64,000 nt of DNA from an uncultured Nostoc sp. (GTDB taxonomy: Bacteria > Cyanobacteriota > Cyanobacteriia > Cyanobacteriales > Nostocaceae). The position numbers and the translations under genes were made by a program. How positions within the stretch are numbered: position 1 is the first letter of the stretch; each line of letters starts with the position of its first letter. Location of the stretch: assembly GCF_937863485.1 (NCBI RefSeq), contig NZ_CALMFY010000241.1:1-64000 (forward strand). Direction: 5' to 3'. This document shows positions 42,900 to 52,641 of the stretch, piece after piece. A model generated the notes under the pieces. It did no database searches. It saw only the letters and a program-made list of their open reading frames with translations, and was not told the DNA's origin.

Positions 42900-44612
42900 T
42901 TAATAATGAGTTGCCGACTTGCGATGATGCACGGCTGTAACACCATCTTGATTTAGCACTTTACCACTCTCAACGGTTGCATAAACCAACCAATGATCGC
43001 CAGATTCCATCCGGTTTTGTACGGAACATTCTAGATATGCTAATGCATCGGTAAGTATGGGAGAACCGCTTTCAGTTTCTTGGGTGGCAACATCTGCAAA
43101 TCGGTCTTGTGCTGGGCCAAAGGGTTTGAGGAAGTGCTTCATCAACCCCAAGTGATTACCTTCTTTGAGGATATTGAGGACAAATTTATTGCCGGAGTGT
43201 GTCAGTGTTTCTACTGCGCGGTCTTTAGCTACAGCTATGGTTAAACCAGGGGGACTAAAGCTGGCTTGAGCCACCCAAGAGGCTAACATGGCACTGGAGC
43301 GATCGCCTTCTTTTGCTGTGAGAACACAAAGAGAACCGACAATCCGACCAACTGCTTGTTCTACACTTGTTGCTGGTTGCCTTGGCGATCGCACTTTTCT
43401 AGCTTTTTTCAGTGCTTGAGCAAAATCGGTTCCAGCTTCTTCACACAATTGTAAGGTGGCATCGTTGGGTTTGAATTTTACGCGGATGGTGTCAAAACCA
43501 AACCGATAGCCAGCATCTTTCAATTTACCTTCGATTAAATCAACCGCTTCCCCACTCCAGCCAAACGAACCAAAAACACCAGCGAGTTTATTGTTAGTAG
43601 CAGTGGATAGCACAATTCCTAAAGCTGTTTGCACGGGTGTGGGTGCATGACCGCCGAGGGTAGGAGAACCCATGATGAAACCACCCGCTTTTTCCACAGC
43701 AGCCCGAATTTCTTCTGGTTCAGTAAATTCGCAGTTAATCGATTCTACAGCAACGCCAGCTTTTGTGATCCCACGAGCGATCGCTTGGGCTAATGTGGCT
43801 GTATTCCCGTAAGCTGATGCATAAATCAACGCTACTGTCAAGTCAGCAGATGTTTGCTGTTGACTCCATTCCCGATAAGCTTTGGTCAGGTCGATTAAGC
43901 CATAGCGCACCAAAGGCCCGTGTCCATTGGCATACATTCGCACGGGAAAATCGGCAAGTTTATCCAGCGCTGTTTCAACTTGACGGGCATGGGGAGCCAT
44001 CAGGCAATCAAAATAATAGCGCCGATCTTCGTTATATATTTCCCAACCTTCATCAAATACCTGGTCACCGCAAACATGCGCCCCAAATAATTTATCTGTG
44101 TAGAGAATTTCTGTTTGCGGGTCGTAGGTGCAAAGTTGATCTGCATAGCGGGGATTGGGGGTAGGAATAAATTGTAAATTATGCCCATTGCCCAAATCTA
44201 GAGTTTCTTCGCCTCGCATGACAAGAATTTGCAAATCTGGATTTTCCAGCGCCCCACGTAAATTTTTTGCCCCCGGATTAGAACAAACAAAAGTGATTTG
44301 CGGGGCAATTTCCAACAAAGCTTTTAAAGTCGCAGCGCGGTTGGGGTTGACATGTCCCAAAATTACATAATCTAACTCTTCGACATGGAAACGCTGCTGT
44401 AAAGCTTCTAAATAAATTTGCGTAAACGTTTCCCCTGGAGGGTCAATGATAGCAGTTTTCTCGCTTTCTATTAAATAAGAATTGGCAGTTGTACCCTTAG
44501 CTAGAGCATATTCAATTTCAAATCTGAGCCTTGACCAACTGCGCGATCGCAATATTCTTGTATCTGTAGCTATTGGATAAACTTGAACGTCACGGGGTTT
44601 ATTTGTTGACAT
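42900..44612 (-). CDS. flv1: Flavodiiron protein, Flv1-like (non-canonical iron ligands)
   Basis: A 570-residue cyanobacterial flavodiiron protein with three modules: metallo-beta-lactamase-like (about 35-255), flavodoxin (about 265-410) and NAD(P)H:flavin oxidoreductase (about 430-570). The metal motif reads GHVNPNRAAT instead of canonical HxExDH, so iron ligands are replaced, as known for Flv1/Flv2. Such proteins work as a heteromer with a canonical partner and reduce O2 to water. It is 160 bp downstream of the Flv3-like gene on the same strand, the arrangement of the heterocyst flv3B-flv1B pair. Confidence 0.9.
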   Translation of the reverse strand: MSTNKPRDVQVYPIATDTRILRSRSWSRLRFEIEYALAKGTTANSYLIESEKTAIIDPPGETFTQIYLEALQQRFHVEELDYVILGHVNPNRAATLKALLEIAPQITFVCSNPGAKNLRGALENPDLQILVMRGEETLDLGNGHNLQFIPTPNPRYADQLCTYDPQTEILYTDKLFGAHVCGDQVFDEGWEIYNEDRRYYFDCLMAPHARQVETALDKLADFPVRMYANGHGPLVRYGLIDLTKAYREWSQQQTSADLTVALIYASAYGNTATLAQAIARGITKAGVAVESINCEFTEPEEIRAAVEKAGGFIMGSPTLGGHAPTPVQTALGIVLSTATNNKLAGVFGSFGWSGEAVDLIEGKLKDAGYRFGFDTIRVKFKPNDATLQLCEEAGTDFAQALKKARKVRSPRQPATSVEQAVGRIVGSLCVLTAKEGDRSSAMLASWVAQASFSPPGLTIAVAKDRAVETLTHSGNKFVLNILKEGNHLGLMKHFLKPFGPAQDRFADVATQETESGSPILTDALAYLECSVQNRMESGDHWLVYATVESGKVLNQDGVTAVHHRKSATHY

Positions 44613-44621
44613 GGCTGAAAG

Positions 44622-44654
44622 AATTTTAGATTTTAGATTTTAGATTTTGGATTG
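44622..44654. repeat. Heptameric repeat block between flv genes
   Basis: Runs of TTTTAGA/TTTTGGA just upstream of the flv1 start, with an inverse-orientation block near 44741-44776 (AATCTAAAATCCC). The two could pair across the 160-bp spacer. Confidence 0.75.
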
Positions 44655-44772
44655 TTAATTAAACATCCAAATTCTGGATATTAAGTAGAGAGGGCCATCC
44701 TACACAAATGCTTTATTGAATGTTTATGGATTTGGGATTATTAATCTAAAATCCCAAATCCTAAATCCCAAA

Positions 44773-46497
44773 TTAATAGTGGTTTCCGACTTTACGGTGA
44801 TGCACAGCAGTCAAAGCATCTGGCTTAGAAACCCGTCCGGCGTAGACGGTGCTATATACTGCCCAATGGTCGCCGCAGTCCATTCTACTGACGACTTCGC
44901 ACTCCATGTAGGCGAGGGCGTCGTTGAGGATGGGGGCACCATTTTCGGCTGGCTGGGTTCTCACACCTTCAAAGCGATCGGCACCAGGGGCGAACCGCTT
45001 CAAAAAGTGCTTCATTAGTGGTTGGAAATTACCTTGTTCTAAGATATTAAGAACAAAGCGATCGCCTACTTGCATGAGTGATTCAATTGCCCGATCTTTG
45101 GCTACTGCAATGGAAAATCCCAAGGGTTTGAAGCTGGCTTGATTCACCCAAGAGGCTAGCATGGCACTGGAAACATCACCTTTTTTAGCAGTGATAATAT
45201 ATAGTCCGCCGCTGAGTCTACCGAGTGCTTTATCCAAGTCAGCACTTAGAGATTTCATGACTTTGATACTGCGATCGCGTGTTACCCATTGACCTAAGTC
45301 TGTACCCGCTTCTTCACACAGCTTGTAGGTATTTTCTGTGGGTGTTTGTTTAATCCGAATTGCTGGAAAAACTGTTGTCAAACCCAAATTGCGGAATTTA
45401 CTCACCAAAGGATCTATCGGCTCATCATCGCCACCGCCAGTTTCAAACACGCCGATGGCTTGCTTTTCTTTGGCAGATCCTAAAACTGTGCTGAGTGCAG
45501 CTTGGATGCTAGCAGCGCCAGAAGCCGGAGGTAGACCAACAACCAGTCCAGTACAGCGGCTAACTAGTTCCCGCAGTTCTTGTAAATCGACTTCAGATCC
45601 CAAATCGACAATTTCCACGGCGACACCAGTTTTACCGATACCGTTGGCAATTGCTTGCGCGAGGCGATCGCTATATCCGTATTCTGAAACGTAAAATATC
45701 CCAATTGTTGTTTCTGCCTTGGTTTGTGTTTGGCTCCAAGTGCGGTAACGTCCAGTTAGTTCCTCAACATTGTGGGATAATAATGGCCCGTGTCCTGTGG
45801 CAATCATCTTAATGGTTTTTAGTTCCGCCATCCGCTTCAGGGCAGATAAAACTGACCGGGCATTCGGCCCCATCAAGCAATCGTAGTAATAATGAAAGTC
45901 TTCTTCGATAGCCGCCAAGTTTTCATCAAAGGTACTATCTGAGCAATAGTGTAGCCCAAAGGCATCGCAGGTATAGAGAATTTTGGTTTTGTGGTCAAAG
46001 CTGAAAATAGTATCTGGCCAATGTAAATTTGGGGCAATCACGAATTCAAATTCATGACCATTGCCCAAATCTAAGCGATCGCCATTTTTCACAATCCGCC
46101 GTTTGAATGGCTGATGTACCAAATCCTCAAGAAACTGAATCGCCACCTTAGAGCCGACAACGGTAATTTCTGGAGCCATTTGCAGCAAATCTTTCACTAA
46201 GCCGCTGTGGTCTGGCTCGGTGTGGCTGATAATCAAATAATCAATCTCTGTTGGCTTGATTAGTCCGGTAAGCGTATCAAAGTATAGTTGACGAAACTTT
46301 TCGTGGGAGGTATCAACTAAGGCAGTCTGCTCCCCACGGATGATAAACGAGTTATAAGTAGTACCGTTTTGCAGACCAAACTCAATATCGAAGCGATCGC
46401 GATCCCAATCCAAAGAGCGAATAGCCGTCGTCTCTTGAGCGATTTCCACAGTCTGTATGGTGAGCCGTTTTTCAGTTTTTTCGGTGAGCGCTACCAT
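44773..46497 (-). CDS. flv3: Flavodiiron protein, Flv3-like (canonical iron ligands)
   Basis: About 574 residues with the same three modules as its neighbour. The diiron motif is canonical, SHTEPDHSGLV (HxExDH), followed by the later His/Asp ligands (FAPNLHWPDTIFS-like region and GHGPLL). The flavodoxin domain has IGIFYVSEYGYSDRLA, and the C-terminal domain binds flavin for NAD(P)H oxidation. It is a likely electron sink reducing O2 beside Photosystem I, or in heterocysts protecting nitrogenase. I start at 46497 (ATGGTAGCGCTC) because AAGGAGGGGAG lies before it. Confidence 0.92.
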   Translation of the reverse strand: MVALTEKTEKRLTIQTVEIAQETTAIRSLDWDRDRFDIEFGLQNGTTYNSFIIRGEQTALVDTSHEKFRQLYFDTLTGLIKPTEIDYLIISHTEPDHSGLVKDLLQMAPEITVVGSKVAIQFLEDLVHQPFKRRIVKNGDRLDLGNGHEFEFVIAPNLHWPDTIFSFDHKTKILYTCDAFGLHYCSDSTFDENLAAIEEDFHYYYDCLMGPNARSVLSALKRMAELKTIKMIATGHGPLLSHNVEELTGRYRTWSQTQTKAETTIGIFYVSEYGYSDRLAQAIANGIGKTGVAVEIVDLGSEVDLQELRELVSRCTGLVVGLPPASGAASIQAALSTVLGSAKEKQAIGVFETGGGDDEPIDPLVSKFRNLGLTTVFPAIRIKQTPTENTYKLCEEAGTDLGQWVTRDRSIKVMKSLSADLDKALGRLSGGLYIITAKKGDVSSAMLASWVNQASFKPLGFSIAVAKDRAIESLMQVGDRFVLNILEQGNFQPLMKHFLKRFAPGADRFEGVRTQPAENGAPILNDALAYMECEVVSRMDCGDHWAVYSTVYAGRVSKPDALTAVHHRKVGNHY

Positions 46498-46607
46498 AAC
46501 TCCCCTCCTTGACAAATTGAGTATTTATTCCCCTAGTTTTATTGTTACATGCCTTGAATGTTAATTTTTATTAAAAAACCTATGACTGACTTAAAAAAGT
46601 TAAAACA

Positions 46608-47456
46608 GTGAAACCCTATAAGCACCCAGAACACACAAAGAATGTATGGCTAGCTTTGGAAATTGGGAATTCTCGGCTGCATTGGGCATTATTTCTAGGC
46701 GAGACACTTTCCTCAGCTTGGGATACCGACTATATACCTGAGTCTGTTATACAGCAGTTGGCTAAGTGTCAAACCCTGAATGATTTACTAGAGAAAATTT
46801 TGCCACCCGATCAGAGAACTGATGAACAACAAAGACATGCAGACAATTCCTTCCCCGCGTCACCGCCTCTCCTCCTCATAGCCTCTGTAGTTCCCAGCCA
46901 AACTGCTATTTGGCAAACTTATCCCAATGTTCGTGTTATTAGCTTAGACCAAGTACCACTCAAAGGTATGTATTCCACATTAGGAATTGATCGCGCTTTA
47001 GCTTTGTGGGGTGCGGGGAAAACTTGGGGTTTTCCAATGTTGGTGATTGATGCTGGGACAACACTGACTTTTACGGCTGCGGATGCTAATCAATGTCTGA
47101 TTGGAGGTGCAATTCTGCCAGGAATAGGTTTGCAATTTGCGACTCTCGGTCAACAAACAGGACAATTACCATTAGTAGAAATGCAAAATTTTGCGTTTCT
47201 ACCACCACATTTTGCACTTAATACTACAGAAGCAATTCAAAGTGGAGTAATTTACACATTAATAGCTGGAGTCAAAGATTTTATTGAGGCGTGGTGGCAA
47301 TTATTTACTAATGGGAAGGTTGCGATTAAAGGGGGCGATCGCACTTTATTAGGAAATTATTTGCAAGTTTTATATCCTGAAATAGCAGCACCTTTAATTG
47401 TGGAACAAAATTTAATTCTTTGGGGAATGCGGGAAATAATAATGCTTGATGGGTAA
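46608..47456 (+). CDS. coaX: Type III pantothenate kinase
   Basis: A 282-residue ASKHA-fold kinase that phosphorylates pantothenate in CoA synthesis. Motifs: [14 protein letters not shown] (ATP site), [27 protein letters not shown] (catalytic Asp) and [20 protein letters not shown]. Start is GTG. A low-complexity stretch ([18 protein letters not shown], about residues 69-86) before [10 protein letters not shown] may be another small repeat insert. It is divergent from flv3. Confidence 0.9.
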   Translation: MKPYKHPEHTKNVWLALEIGNSRLHWALFLGETLSSAWDTDYIPESVIQQLAKCQTLNDLLEKILPPDQRTDEQQRHADNSFPASPPLLLIASVVPSQTAIWQTYPNVRVISLDQVPLKGMYSTLGIDRALALWGAGKTWGFPMLVIDAGTTLTFTAADANQCLIGGAILPGIGLQFATLGQQTGQLPLVEMQNFAFLPPHFALNTTEAIQSGVIYTLIAGVKDFIEAWWQLFTNGKVAIKGGDRTLLGNYLQVLYPEIAAPLIVEQNLILWGMREIIMLDG

Positions 47457-47516
47457 GTCAACTGACCCAATTAAGTATTTTGCAGCACCAAAAAATTAAA
47501 ATTTAGGTCTTGTTAA

Positions 47517-47810
47517 ACAACACCGACAGTTAACAACGTTGCAGCTTACTTCATTACGATCGCAGGGGCGAGTAATTACAATGTTGGCAAACAGTTAAAT
47601 ATTGGTATTGAGTCACAAGATAACCAACATTCTTTTACAAACGGAACTTTTGTCGAGAATATCTGGACTAATCCTGTAGGTGGGTCAGAATTTAAGAATT
47701 ACAGTGGAACTGCACCTGTAGCCGCAGAAAATAATAACCGTGGCTGGTATTCGCTTTGGTTTCCTATACAAAATGGGAACCCAAACACTATTCAATTGTT
47801 ACGTCCTTAA
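47517..47810 (+). pseudogene. Truncated beta-rich protein fragment without a start codon
   Basis: A 98-codon frame bounded by TAA at 47514 and TAA at 47808. It reads GASNYNVGKQLNIGIESQDN, HSFTNGTFVENIWTNPVGG and NRGWYSLWFPIQNG, a convincing exported-protein-like sequence. No ATG, GTG or TTG precedes the homology-like part, so the N-terminus seems lost. The next gene (47836) could once have been downstream of it in an operon. The family is unknown. Confidence 0.4.
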
Positions 47811-47835
47811 GAGATTGTAATTAACAGAGTAAAAG

Positions 47836-48201
47836 ATGAAAAAGCTTTTGTTTTTATGTATTTTGGCGATTGGTATCACAATTCCAACGACATCATTATT
47901 AACGCAAAATTCAGTAGATAACCCAGATAACAGTGATCCTCCGGGATTGAGAAGACCCCCTGAATTAAACCACCCTATTATTCCTGAGCCACCGTCACCA
48001 ACAACGCCGACAGAATATCTTTACCCAGATAACAGCGCAAAACCCGTTTTGCAGATGATTACAAAAGAACGTGCAATTGGACAATTACGACAAGGTTTGA
48101 ATCTCAAAAATGCACGGCTTGTAACTTACGCCGATTACATCAAATTTAAAAGTAAACTTGGCGGCGATAGCATCGAAAACGCTCAAGTACTGTTTAATTA
48201 A
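47836..48201 (+). CDS. Small exported proline-rich protein
   Basis: A 121-residue protein with a signal peptide (MKKLLFLCILAIGITIPTTS), a Pro-rich linker (about 30-60, IIPEPPSPTTPTEY) and a short C-terminal helix. No family is recognised. GTAATTAACAGAG precedes the ATG with a weak ribosome site. Confidence 0.6.
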   Translation: MKKLLFLCILAIGITIPTTSLLTQNSVDNPDNSDPPGLRRPPELNHPIIPEPPSPTTPTEYLYPDNSAKPVLQMITKERAIGQLRQGLNLKNARLVTYADYIKFKSKLGGDSIENAQVLFN

Positions 48202-48255
48202 TATAAATAAACGTTTTTTTATAGATATAAGTTTTCTGAACCCGCTTGACTCTAA

Positions 48256-49071
48256 TTAGTAGTTCCCTTTAATAAAATCTCGAATCTCGATCGCCACGAC
48301 TCCAGCACAAGATTCTGGTAAATCGTTTCCGGCATGGGTAATCATTTTCAACTCGACTTTTGGCATTAGTTGAGCATAAACCCGGCTCTTGGCTAAAGCA
48401 TCTAGTGTATCTTGGCCACCTTGTAAAATAAAAACTGGGACATCGATCATGTAAAGTCGCTTTTGCACTAATTCCGCTTCAATTTCTGCTTGTCGCCGTT
48501 TGAAAAGTAACTGGCAACCTATAGGATACGGCAATAGCGCTTGACGCAGCTCCAAGTCTTGGGCAATTTTTTCATGCCAACCTAAGATTTTAGTCAAAGG
48601 AGTGAGCGATCGCAACAATTTAACTATTAATGGTGGATAGTTGAGTAATCGCCGCATCTTTTGATAATGCTGTTCTTGCCCTACTATTTCTACGCCCTCT
48701 GGTGCTAGCAGTACCAAACCATTAACTTTCTCTGGATACTTTAAAGCATAGCTAGCAGCAATCCAACCCCCAAGAGAATGCCCTACTAAATACACCTTTT
48801 CTAGCTTGACAGCTTGCACAAATTCAGCTAAACATTCCACTTGTAAATCTATCGAATGGTGGATATTAGGATTCTCTGACTCACCAAACCCTAACAAATC
48901 AGGTGCGAAGCAATGGAAATCTTGTGCAAGAGACTCCATCACAGATAACCATTGACTGCTTTCATTCCAAGCACCATGTAAGAAAATTATAGGAGTTTTT
49001 TCACCGACTTCACGCCAGAATATCAGCCCTTGAGAGAGCTTTCTCCGCGAGTTACGGAATAGTGTACCCAT
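48256..49071 (-). CDS. Alpha/beta hydrolase
   Basis: A 271-residue alpha/beta hydrolase: oxyanion region IIFLHGAWNESSQWLSV, nucleophile elbow LVGHSLGGWIAAS (Ser), acid near LQGGQDTLDA (Asp) and catalytic His near ITHAGNDLP. The substrate is unknown. It shares strand with the NUDIX gene 83 bp upstream. Confidence 0.88.
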   Translation of the reverse strand: MGTLFRNSRRKLSQGLIFWREVGEKTPIIFLHGAWNESSQWLSVMESLAQDFHCFAPDLLGFGESENPNIHHSIDLQVECLAEFVQAVKLEKVYLVGHSLGGWIAASYALKYPEKVNGLVLLAPEGVEIVGQEQHYQKMRRLLNYPPLIVKLLRSLTPLTKILGWHEKIAQDLELRQALLPYPIGCQLLFKRRQAEIEAELVQKRLYMIDVPVFILQGGQDTLDALAKSRVYAQLMPKVELKMITHAGNDLPESCAGVVAIEIRDFIKGNY

Positions 49072-49154
49072 TTTATTTAGTAGTTAACTTTTAGCACCAT
49101 AATTAATAGTTATTAGCATCTGACAAAAGACAAATGACTAATGACAAAATATTA

Positions 49155-49649
49155 TTATGCCAATGTTGTCAAGCCTTTCAAGTAGTCTTGCAACTGCCGA
49201 GTATGATCGTGAGACATTTGTCCTAAAGGTAGAAAATTGGGACAGAAAGCTTGGATTTCCATGACTTCTAAAGTATCCTGAATTTCCATTGTCCCATGTA
49301 CCTCAGCTTCAACCACAATACAAATTGAGTGGATTCTGGGATCACGGTCTGGTGCGGAGTAAACTCCTACCAAACGGTTAATTTTCGCCAATTCTAGCCC
49401 GGTTTCCTCCATCAATTCCCGGTGGACTGTGTTGGGAATATCTTCTCCCCAATCTACTATCCCTCCAGGCAATGCCCAAAGACCATCATCACGTCGCCGG
49501 ATCAGTACTATCTGACCATCAGGTAAAATTGGGATGATACTAGTGCCAGTAATGGGATGACGAAATATGATACCCAATACTGTTTGTCCAATACGCCATA
49601 AGCTACGTGTGGACTGCACAGCTGCCGGAAAAAAAGCAATAACGTTCAA
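49155..49649 (-). CDS. NUDIX hydrolase
   Basis: A 164-residue protein with a complete Nudix box in LPGGIVDWGEDIPNTV and HRELMEETGLELA (GX5EX7REUXEEXGU). It cleaves a nucleoside diphosphate linked to another moiety with Mg2+. The substrate is not predictable. The N-terminus (FFPAAVQSTRSLWRIGQTVL) is specific to a cyanobacterial subgroup. Confidence 0.88.
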   Translation of the reverse strand: MNVIAFFPAAVQSTRSLWRIGQTVLGIIFRHPITGTSIIPILPDGQIVLIRRRDDGLWALPGGIVDWGEDIPNTVHRELMEETGLELAKINRLVGVYSAPDRDPRIHSICIVVEAEVHGTMEIQDTLEVMEIQAFCPNFLPLGQMSHDHTRQLQDYLKGLTTLA

Positions 49650-50190
49650 TCTTTAAAATTTCTCTGTTGTATTCTATAGTTCCCTACCACTTACATAGAC
49701 TCAACTAATAAAAATTTTGTTGAGTTTTGTTTTATACAAAAATGTTTGTGGTTTGAGATTTTATTCTGACGATTTACGTAGAATATTATTAATATTAACA
49801 TCAAGTTTCAATAGAGGCACTGTATTAATATATACATAATATTTTTAAGTTAGAAAACTTTTCAGTTTATAACTAACATTAGCCTTGCCCAAACCAGCTA
49901 TCACTAATAGTTTTTCAGCACACATTCAAAAAATTAATCTGAATAATAAGTCTAAATTCTGAATTCTGAAGAGACAATTAAGCGGCGTTTGACATTGCGA
50001 CCTAATTCTTGATAATGTTGAACCTATCCCATTAAAAATATTTTGTAAATTCAGATGTAGATGATAGCAAGATCAATAAATGCTTCAAAATAAAGCTTTC
50101 GACGCTCCCATCTAAGTCTCTCAAGAGTTAATTAGCTTGTAATAAGGGCTGAAGCCCTGGTTACATGCAACTTAAATGCTGATTAGCTTA

Positions 50191-50387
50191 AGAGGTTGTT
50201 TGAAAAGTCTAATTTATTACTTGCCTTGGCGACTGGAAGTCGCAACTACACGAGACTTTACCCACCTTCCCTACGGGACGCTGCGTAAACGTGGGTTAAA
50301 AACCTTGCTTTTTGATTAGTCCAGGAAGGTGGACAATGCTAGTGTAGTAGCGAATTCTATTCGCCCAATACTTTTCAAACATCCTCT
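50191..50387. mobile_element. MITE-like element, 197 bp, 18-bp imperfect TIRs
   Basis: The left end AGAGGTTGTTTGAAAAGT (50191-50208) and the inverse of the right end (50370-50387, ACTTTTCAAACATCCTCT) match at 17 of 18 positions. AGCTTA flanks the left edge (50185-50190) and recurs one base after the right edge (50389-50394), a possible target duplication. It is unrelated to the 5247/35207 family. The interior has GTCGCAACTACACGAGAC and no coding frame. Confidence 0.75.
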
Positions 50388-50419
50388 AAGCTTAATATAC
50401 GAAAACTCTCTATAAGAAC

Positions 50420-50453
50420 TGCGATCGCTTTTGGCGTCTCAAAAGCGATCGCA
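50420..50453. repeat. HIP1-containing 13-bp perfect hairpin
   Basis: TGCGATCGCTTTT (50420-50432) and AAAAGCGATCGCA (50441-50453) surround an 8-nt loop. Each arm holds a full HIP1 octamer. A T-rich arm makes a terminator role conceivable, though no gene is adjacent. Confidence 0.8.
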
Positions 50454-50789
50454 CAACTTCTATGAAAAATCTCGCTCTACTATGTTGCACAAATAGGGCA
50501 AAACGTTAAGCTCATCCCACCCCCAAAAGGAGTCGGTAATCGAGCGCCGACTTTTTGTAAATTTTGCTTGTATCTATTCCACTTTATTTCACTTTGCGTT
50601 GAATGATGAAGGTGAAAGCAATGTATTCGATTTAGGTCTAACGAATACTGAATTTTATTAGTGGGATAGCTTCTTGATTGGTTTGTTCTAAGAACAACAA
50701 CTAGTTAGCTCATTTACATCTCTTTGACGTATTTTAATCTAAAAAAAGGTATTTTTGGTCTAGCTGGTGGGGATAATTCTAAATTTTTA

Positions 50790-50818
50790 TTGACATAACA
50801 AGTTGAATGCGGTAGGCT
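50790..50818 (+). promoter_or_regulatory. Putative promoter of the small basic protein gene
   Basis: TTGACA (50790-50795), 17-bp spacer, TAGGCT (50813-50818). The -35 is perfect and the -10 is weak. The gene starts about 120 bp downstream. Confidence 0.35.
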
Positions 50819-50942
50819 AGTAAATTGTTTAAAGCGTATTGATTGCTGCACTAGGCTACAAGTATATCAATAACATTGGTAGCTGATATTGCCTACGTGA
50901 TGCCTAGTTGCGACTTTTTTGTTGTTTATTAATGAGGTGAAC

Positions 50943-51107
50943 ATGGCCAAGCGCCGTAACCCGAAAAAAGAAAAGGCGCTACGGAACCAGGCGTATGCCA
51001 GAAAGTTTCGTAAACGGACTACGACAGGAAGAATGCAGAGAAGGTTCCAACAAAGACCACCGAAGAGTGAAGAAGAAGAAGGCGCAGCAGCAGCTGACAC
51101 TGAATAA
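50943..51107 (+). CDS. Small highly basic conserved-type protein
   Basis: A 54-residue protein: MAKRRNPKKEKALRNQAYAR, then KFRKRTTTGRMQRRF and an acidic tail (SEEEEGAAAADTE). The basic N-terminus suggests RNA or ribosome binding. GAGGTGA lies just upstream of the ATG at 50943, which I prefer to the start at 50919. No family name is assigned. A hairpin follows. Confidence 0.7.
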   Translation: MAKRRNPKKEKALRNQAYARKFRKRTTTGRMQRRFQQRPPKSEEEEGAAAADTE

Positions 51108-51149
51108 GTTGTCTGCTTAAATCCTTGTTATTTAGATTATTTATTTTTT

Positions 51150-51171
51150 AGGGCGCACATTTGTACGCCCT
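51150..51171. terminator. Bidirectional terminator between the basic protein gene and argH
   Basis: AGGGCG...CGCCCT stem (51150-51155 with 51166-51171) continuing as ACA/TGT, flanked by TTATTTTTT on the left and TTATTTATT on the right. It suits two convergent genes. Confidence 0.75.
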
Positions 51172-51177
51172 TATTTA

Positions 51178-52566
51178 TTACTCGACAACAATTTGAGCGC
51201 GGGCGGCTATAAGTGCTTTACTTACCTGTACAAAGCCAGTACCACCGTAACTGTTACGGGCTGCCACAACTTGACGGGGGGATATCGCCTCATAAATATC
51301 TGCTGCAAATGCCGGATGTAGTTGTTGCCACTCTTCCAATGTCAAATCTTTCAGGAGTTTACCTGCGGTAATGCTAGTTTTTACCACCTTACCCACAAGG
51401 TTGTAAGCTTCTCGGAAAGGGACGCCCCGTGCTGCCAGATAATCTGCTACATCGGTAGCATTGGAAAAATCTTCCGCTACAGCTTCTGCTAACCGCTGGG
51501 TACGAAATTCCAAGCCTTCCCTAAGCAAAATCGTCATCGCTTCTAGAGAGGCTTTGACTGTGTTGACGCTATCAAATAGACCTTCTTTATCTTCTTGCAG
51601 GTCTTTGTTATATGCCAAGGGTAGCCCCTTCATAATCACTAACATCGCCTGAAGATGACCGAATACACGTCCCGTTTTCCCCCGCACCAATTCTGGCACA
51701 TCGGGATTTTTCTTTTGGGGCATGATACTGGAACCCGTGGCACAGCTATCTTTGAGGGTGACAAAGCGGAATTCTTCAGATGACCAAAGAATGACTTCTT
51801 CTGCAAGGCGGCTGAGGTGAACCATAATCAAGCTAGCAGCACACAAGAATTCGATCGCAAAATCGCGATCGCTGACTCCATCAAGGCTATTAGCATAAAT
51901 ATCCTCAAAATCCAAGAGTTTGGCTGTGTAGTGGCGATCAATCGGGAAAGTCGTTCCCGCTAAAGCACCGCACCCCAAAGGTGAGATATTCACGCGGCGA
52001 GAAACATCTCCTAAGCGTTCCCAGTCCCGTTGCGCCATTTGAAAGTATGCCAAGAGGTGGTGAGCTAAACTCAGGGGTTGGGCGCGTTGTAGGTGAGTAT
52101 AGCCAGGAATCAGGGTTTCAACGTGCTTTTCGGCTATATCCAGTAAAACACCTTGAAATTCGCGCAATTCGCTTTTGATTTGTTGGATTTGGTCGCGCAG
52201 GTAGAGTCTGGTATCGGTGCCAACTTGGTCATTACGCGATCGCGCCGTATGCAGCTTTTTACCCACATCGCCGACAATTTCTGTCAGTCGTCGTTCAACT
52301 GCAAAATGGACATCTTCAGCATCGACACCAGGCTGAAATTTCCCCTGGCGGTACTCTTGGCGAATTTGTTCTAAACCTGCAACCAGTTGCTCTCCTTCTT
52401 CTTGGGAGATAATGCCCGTGTGAGCTAGCATTTTGGCATGAGCTTGAGAACCAGTGATGTCATATTCTATTAATTCAATATCAAAACTTATACTGGCATT
52501 AAAACGAGCGATCGCCGGATGTAAAGCTGATTCAAATCGCTGACTCCAAGTTTGTTCTTTGGTCAT
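51178..52566 (-). CDS. argH: Argininosuccinate lyase
   Basis: About 462 residues of the fumarase/aspartase superfamily; it splits argininosuccinate into arginine and fumarate. Seen: [20 protein letters not shown] (substrate site), [19 protein letters not shown] (catalytic His region) and the signature [21 protein letters not shown] start at [12 protein letters not shown] (52566); the region above it is a heptamer repeat, which argues against the upstream starts. The gene is intact. Confidence 0.94.
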   Translation of the reverse strand: MTKEQTWSQRFESALHPAIARFNASISFDIELIEYDITGSQAHAKMLAHTGIISQEEGEQLVAGLEQIRQEYRQGKFQPGVDAEDVHFAVERRLTEIVGDVGKKLHTARSRNDQVGTDTRLYLRDQIQQIKSELREFQGVLLDIAEKHVETLIPGYTHLQRAQPLSLAHHLLAYFQMAQRDWERLGDVSRRVNISPLGCGALAGTTFPIDRHYTAKLLDFEDIYANSLDGVSDRDFAIEFLCAASLIMVHLSRLAEEVILWSSEEFRFVTLKDSCATGSSIMPQKKNPDVPELVRGKTGRVFGHLQAMLVIMKGLPLAYNKDLQEDKEGLFDSVNTVKASLEAMTILLREGLEFRTQRLAEAVAEDFSNATDVADYLAARGVPFREAYNLVGKVVKTSITAGKLLKDLTLEEWQQLHPAFAADIYEAISPRQVVAARNSYGGTGFVQVSKALIAARAQIVVE

Positions 52567-52586
52567 AAATATCAGGGGAGTGGGCA

Positions 52587-52638
52587 TCAATTTTGGATTC
52601 TAGATTAATCATCAATCTAAAATCCAAAATCCAAAATT
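52587..52638. repeat. Heptameric repeat block upstream of argH
   Basis: TTTTGGATTCTAGATT then ATCTAAAATCCAAAATCCAAAATT; two inverse halves that may form a hairpin between argH and the small membrane protein gene. Confidence 0.8.
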
Positions 52639-52641
52639 GCT

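Larger units (their letters stand above)
49650..50942. other. Long AT-rich intergenic region (1.3 kb)
   Basis: No gene is supported on either strand. Contents: a MITE-like element (50191-50387), an AGGGCTGAAGCCCT hairpin near 50146, a HIP1 hairpin (50420-50453) and a possible promoter at 50790-50818 for the small basic gene. Confidence 0.6.
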
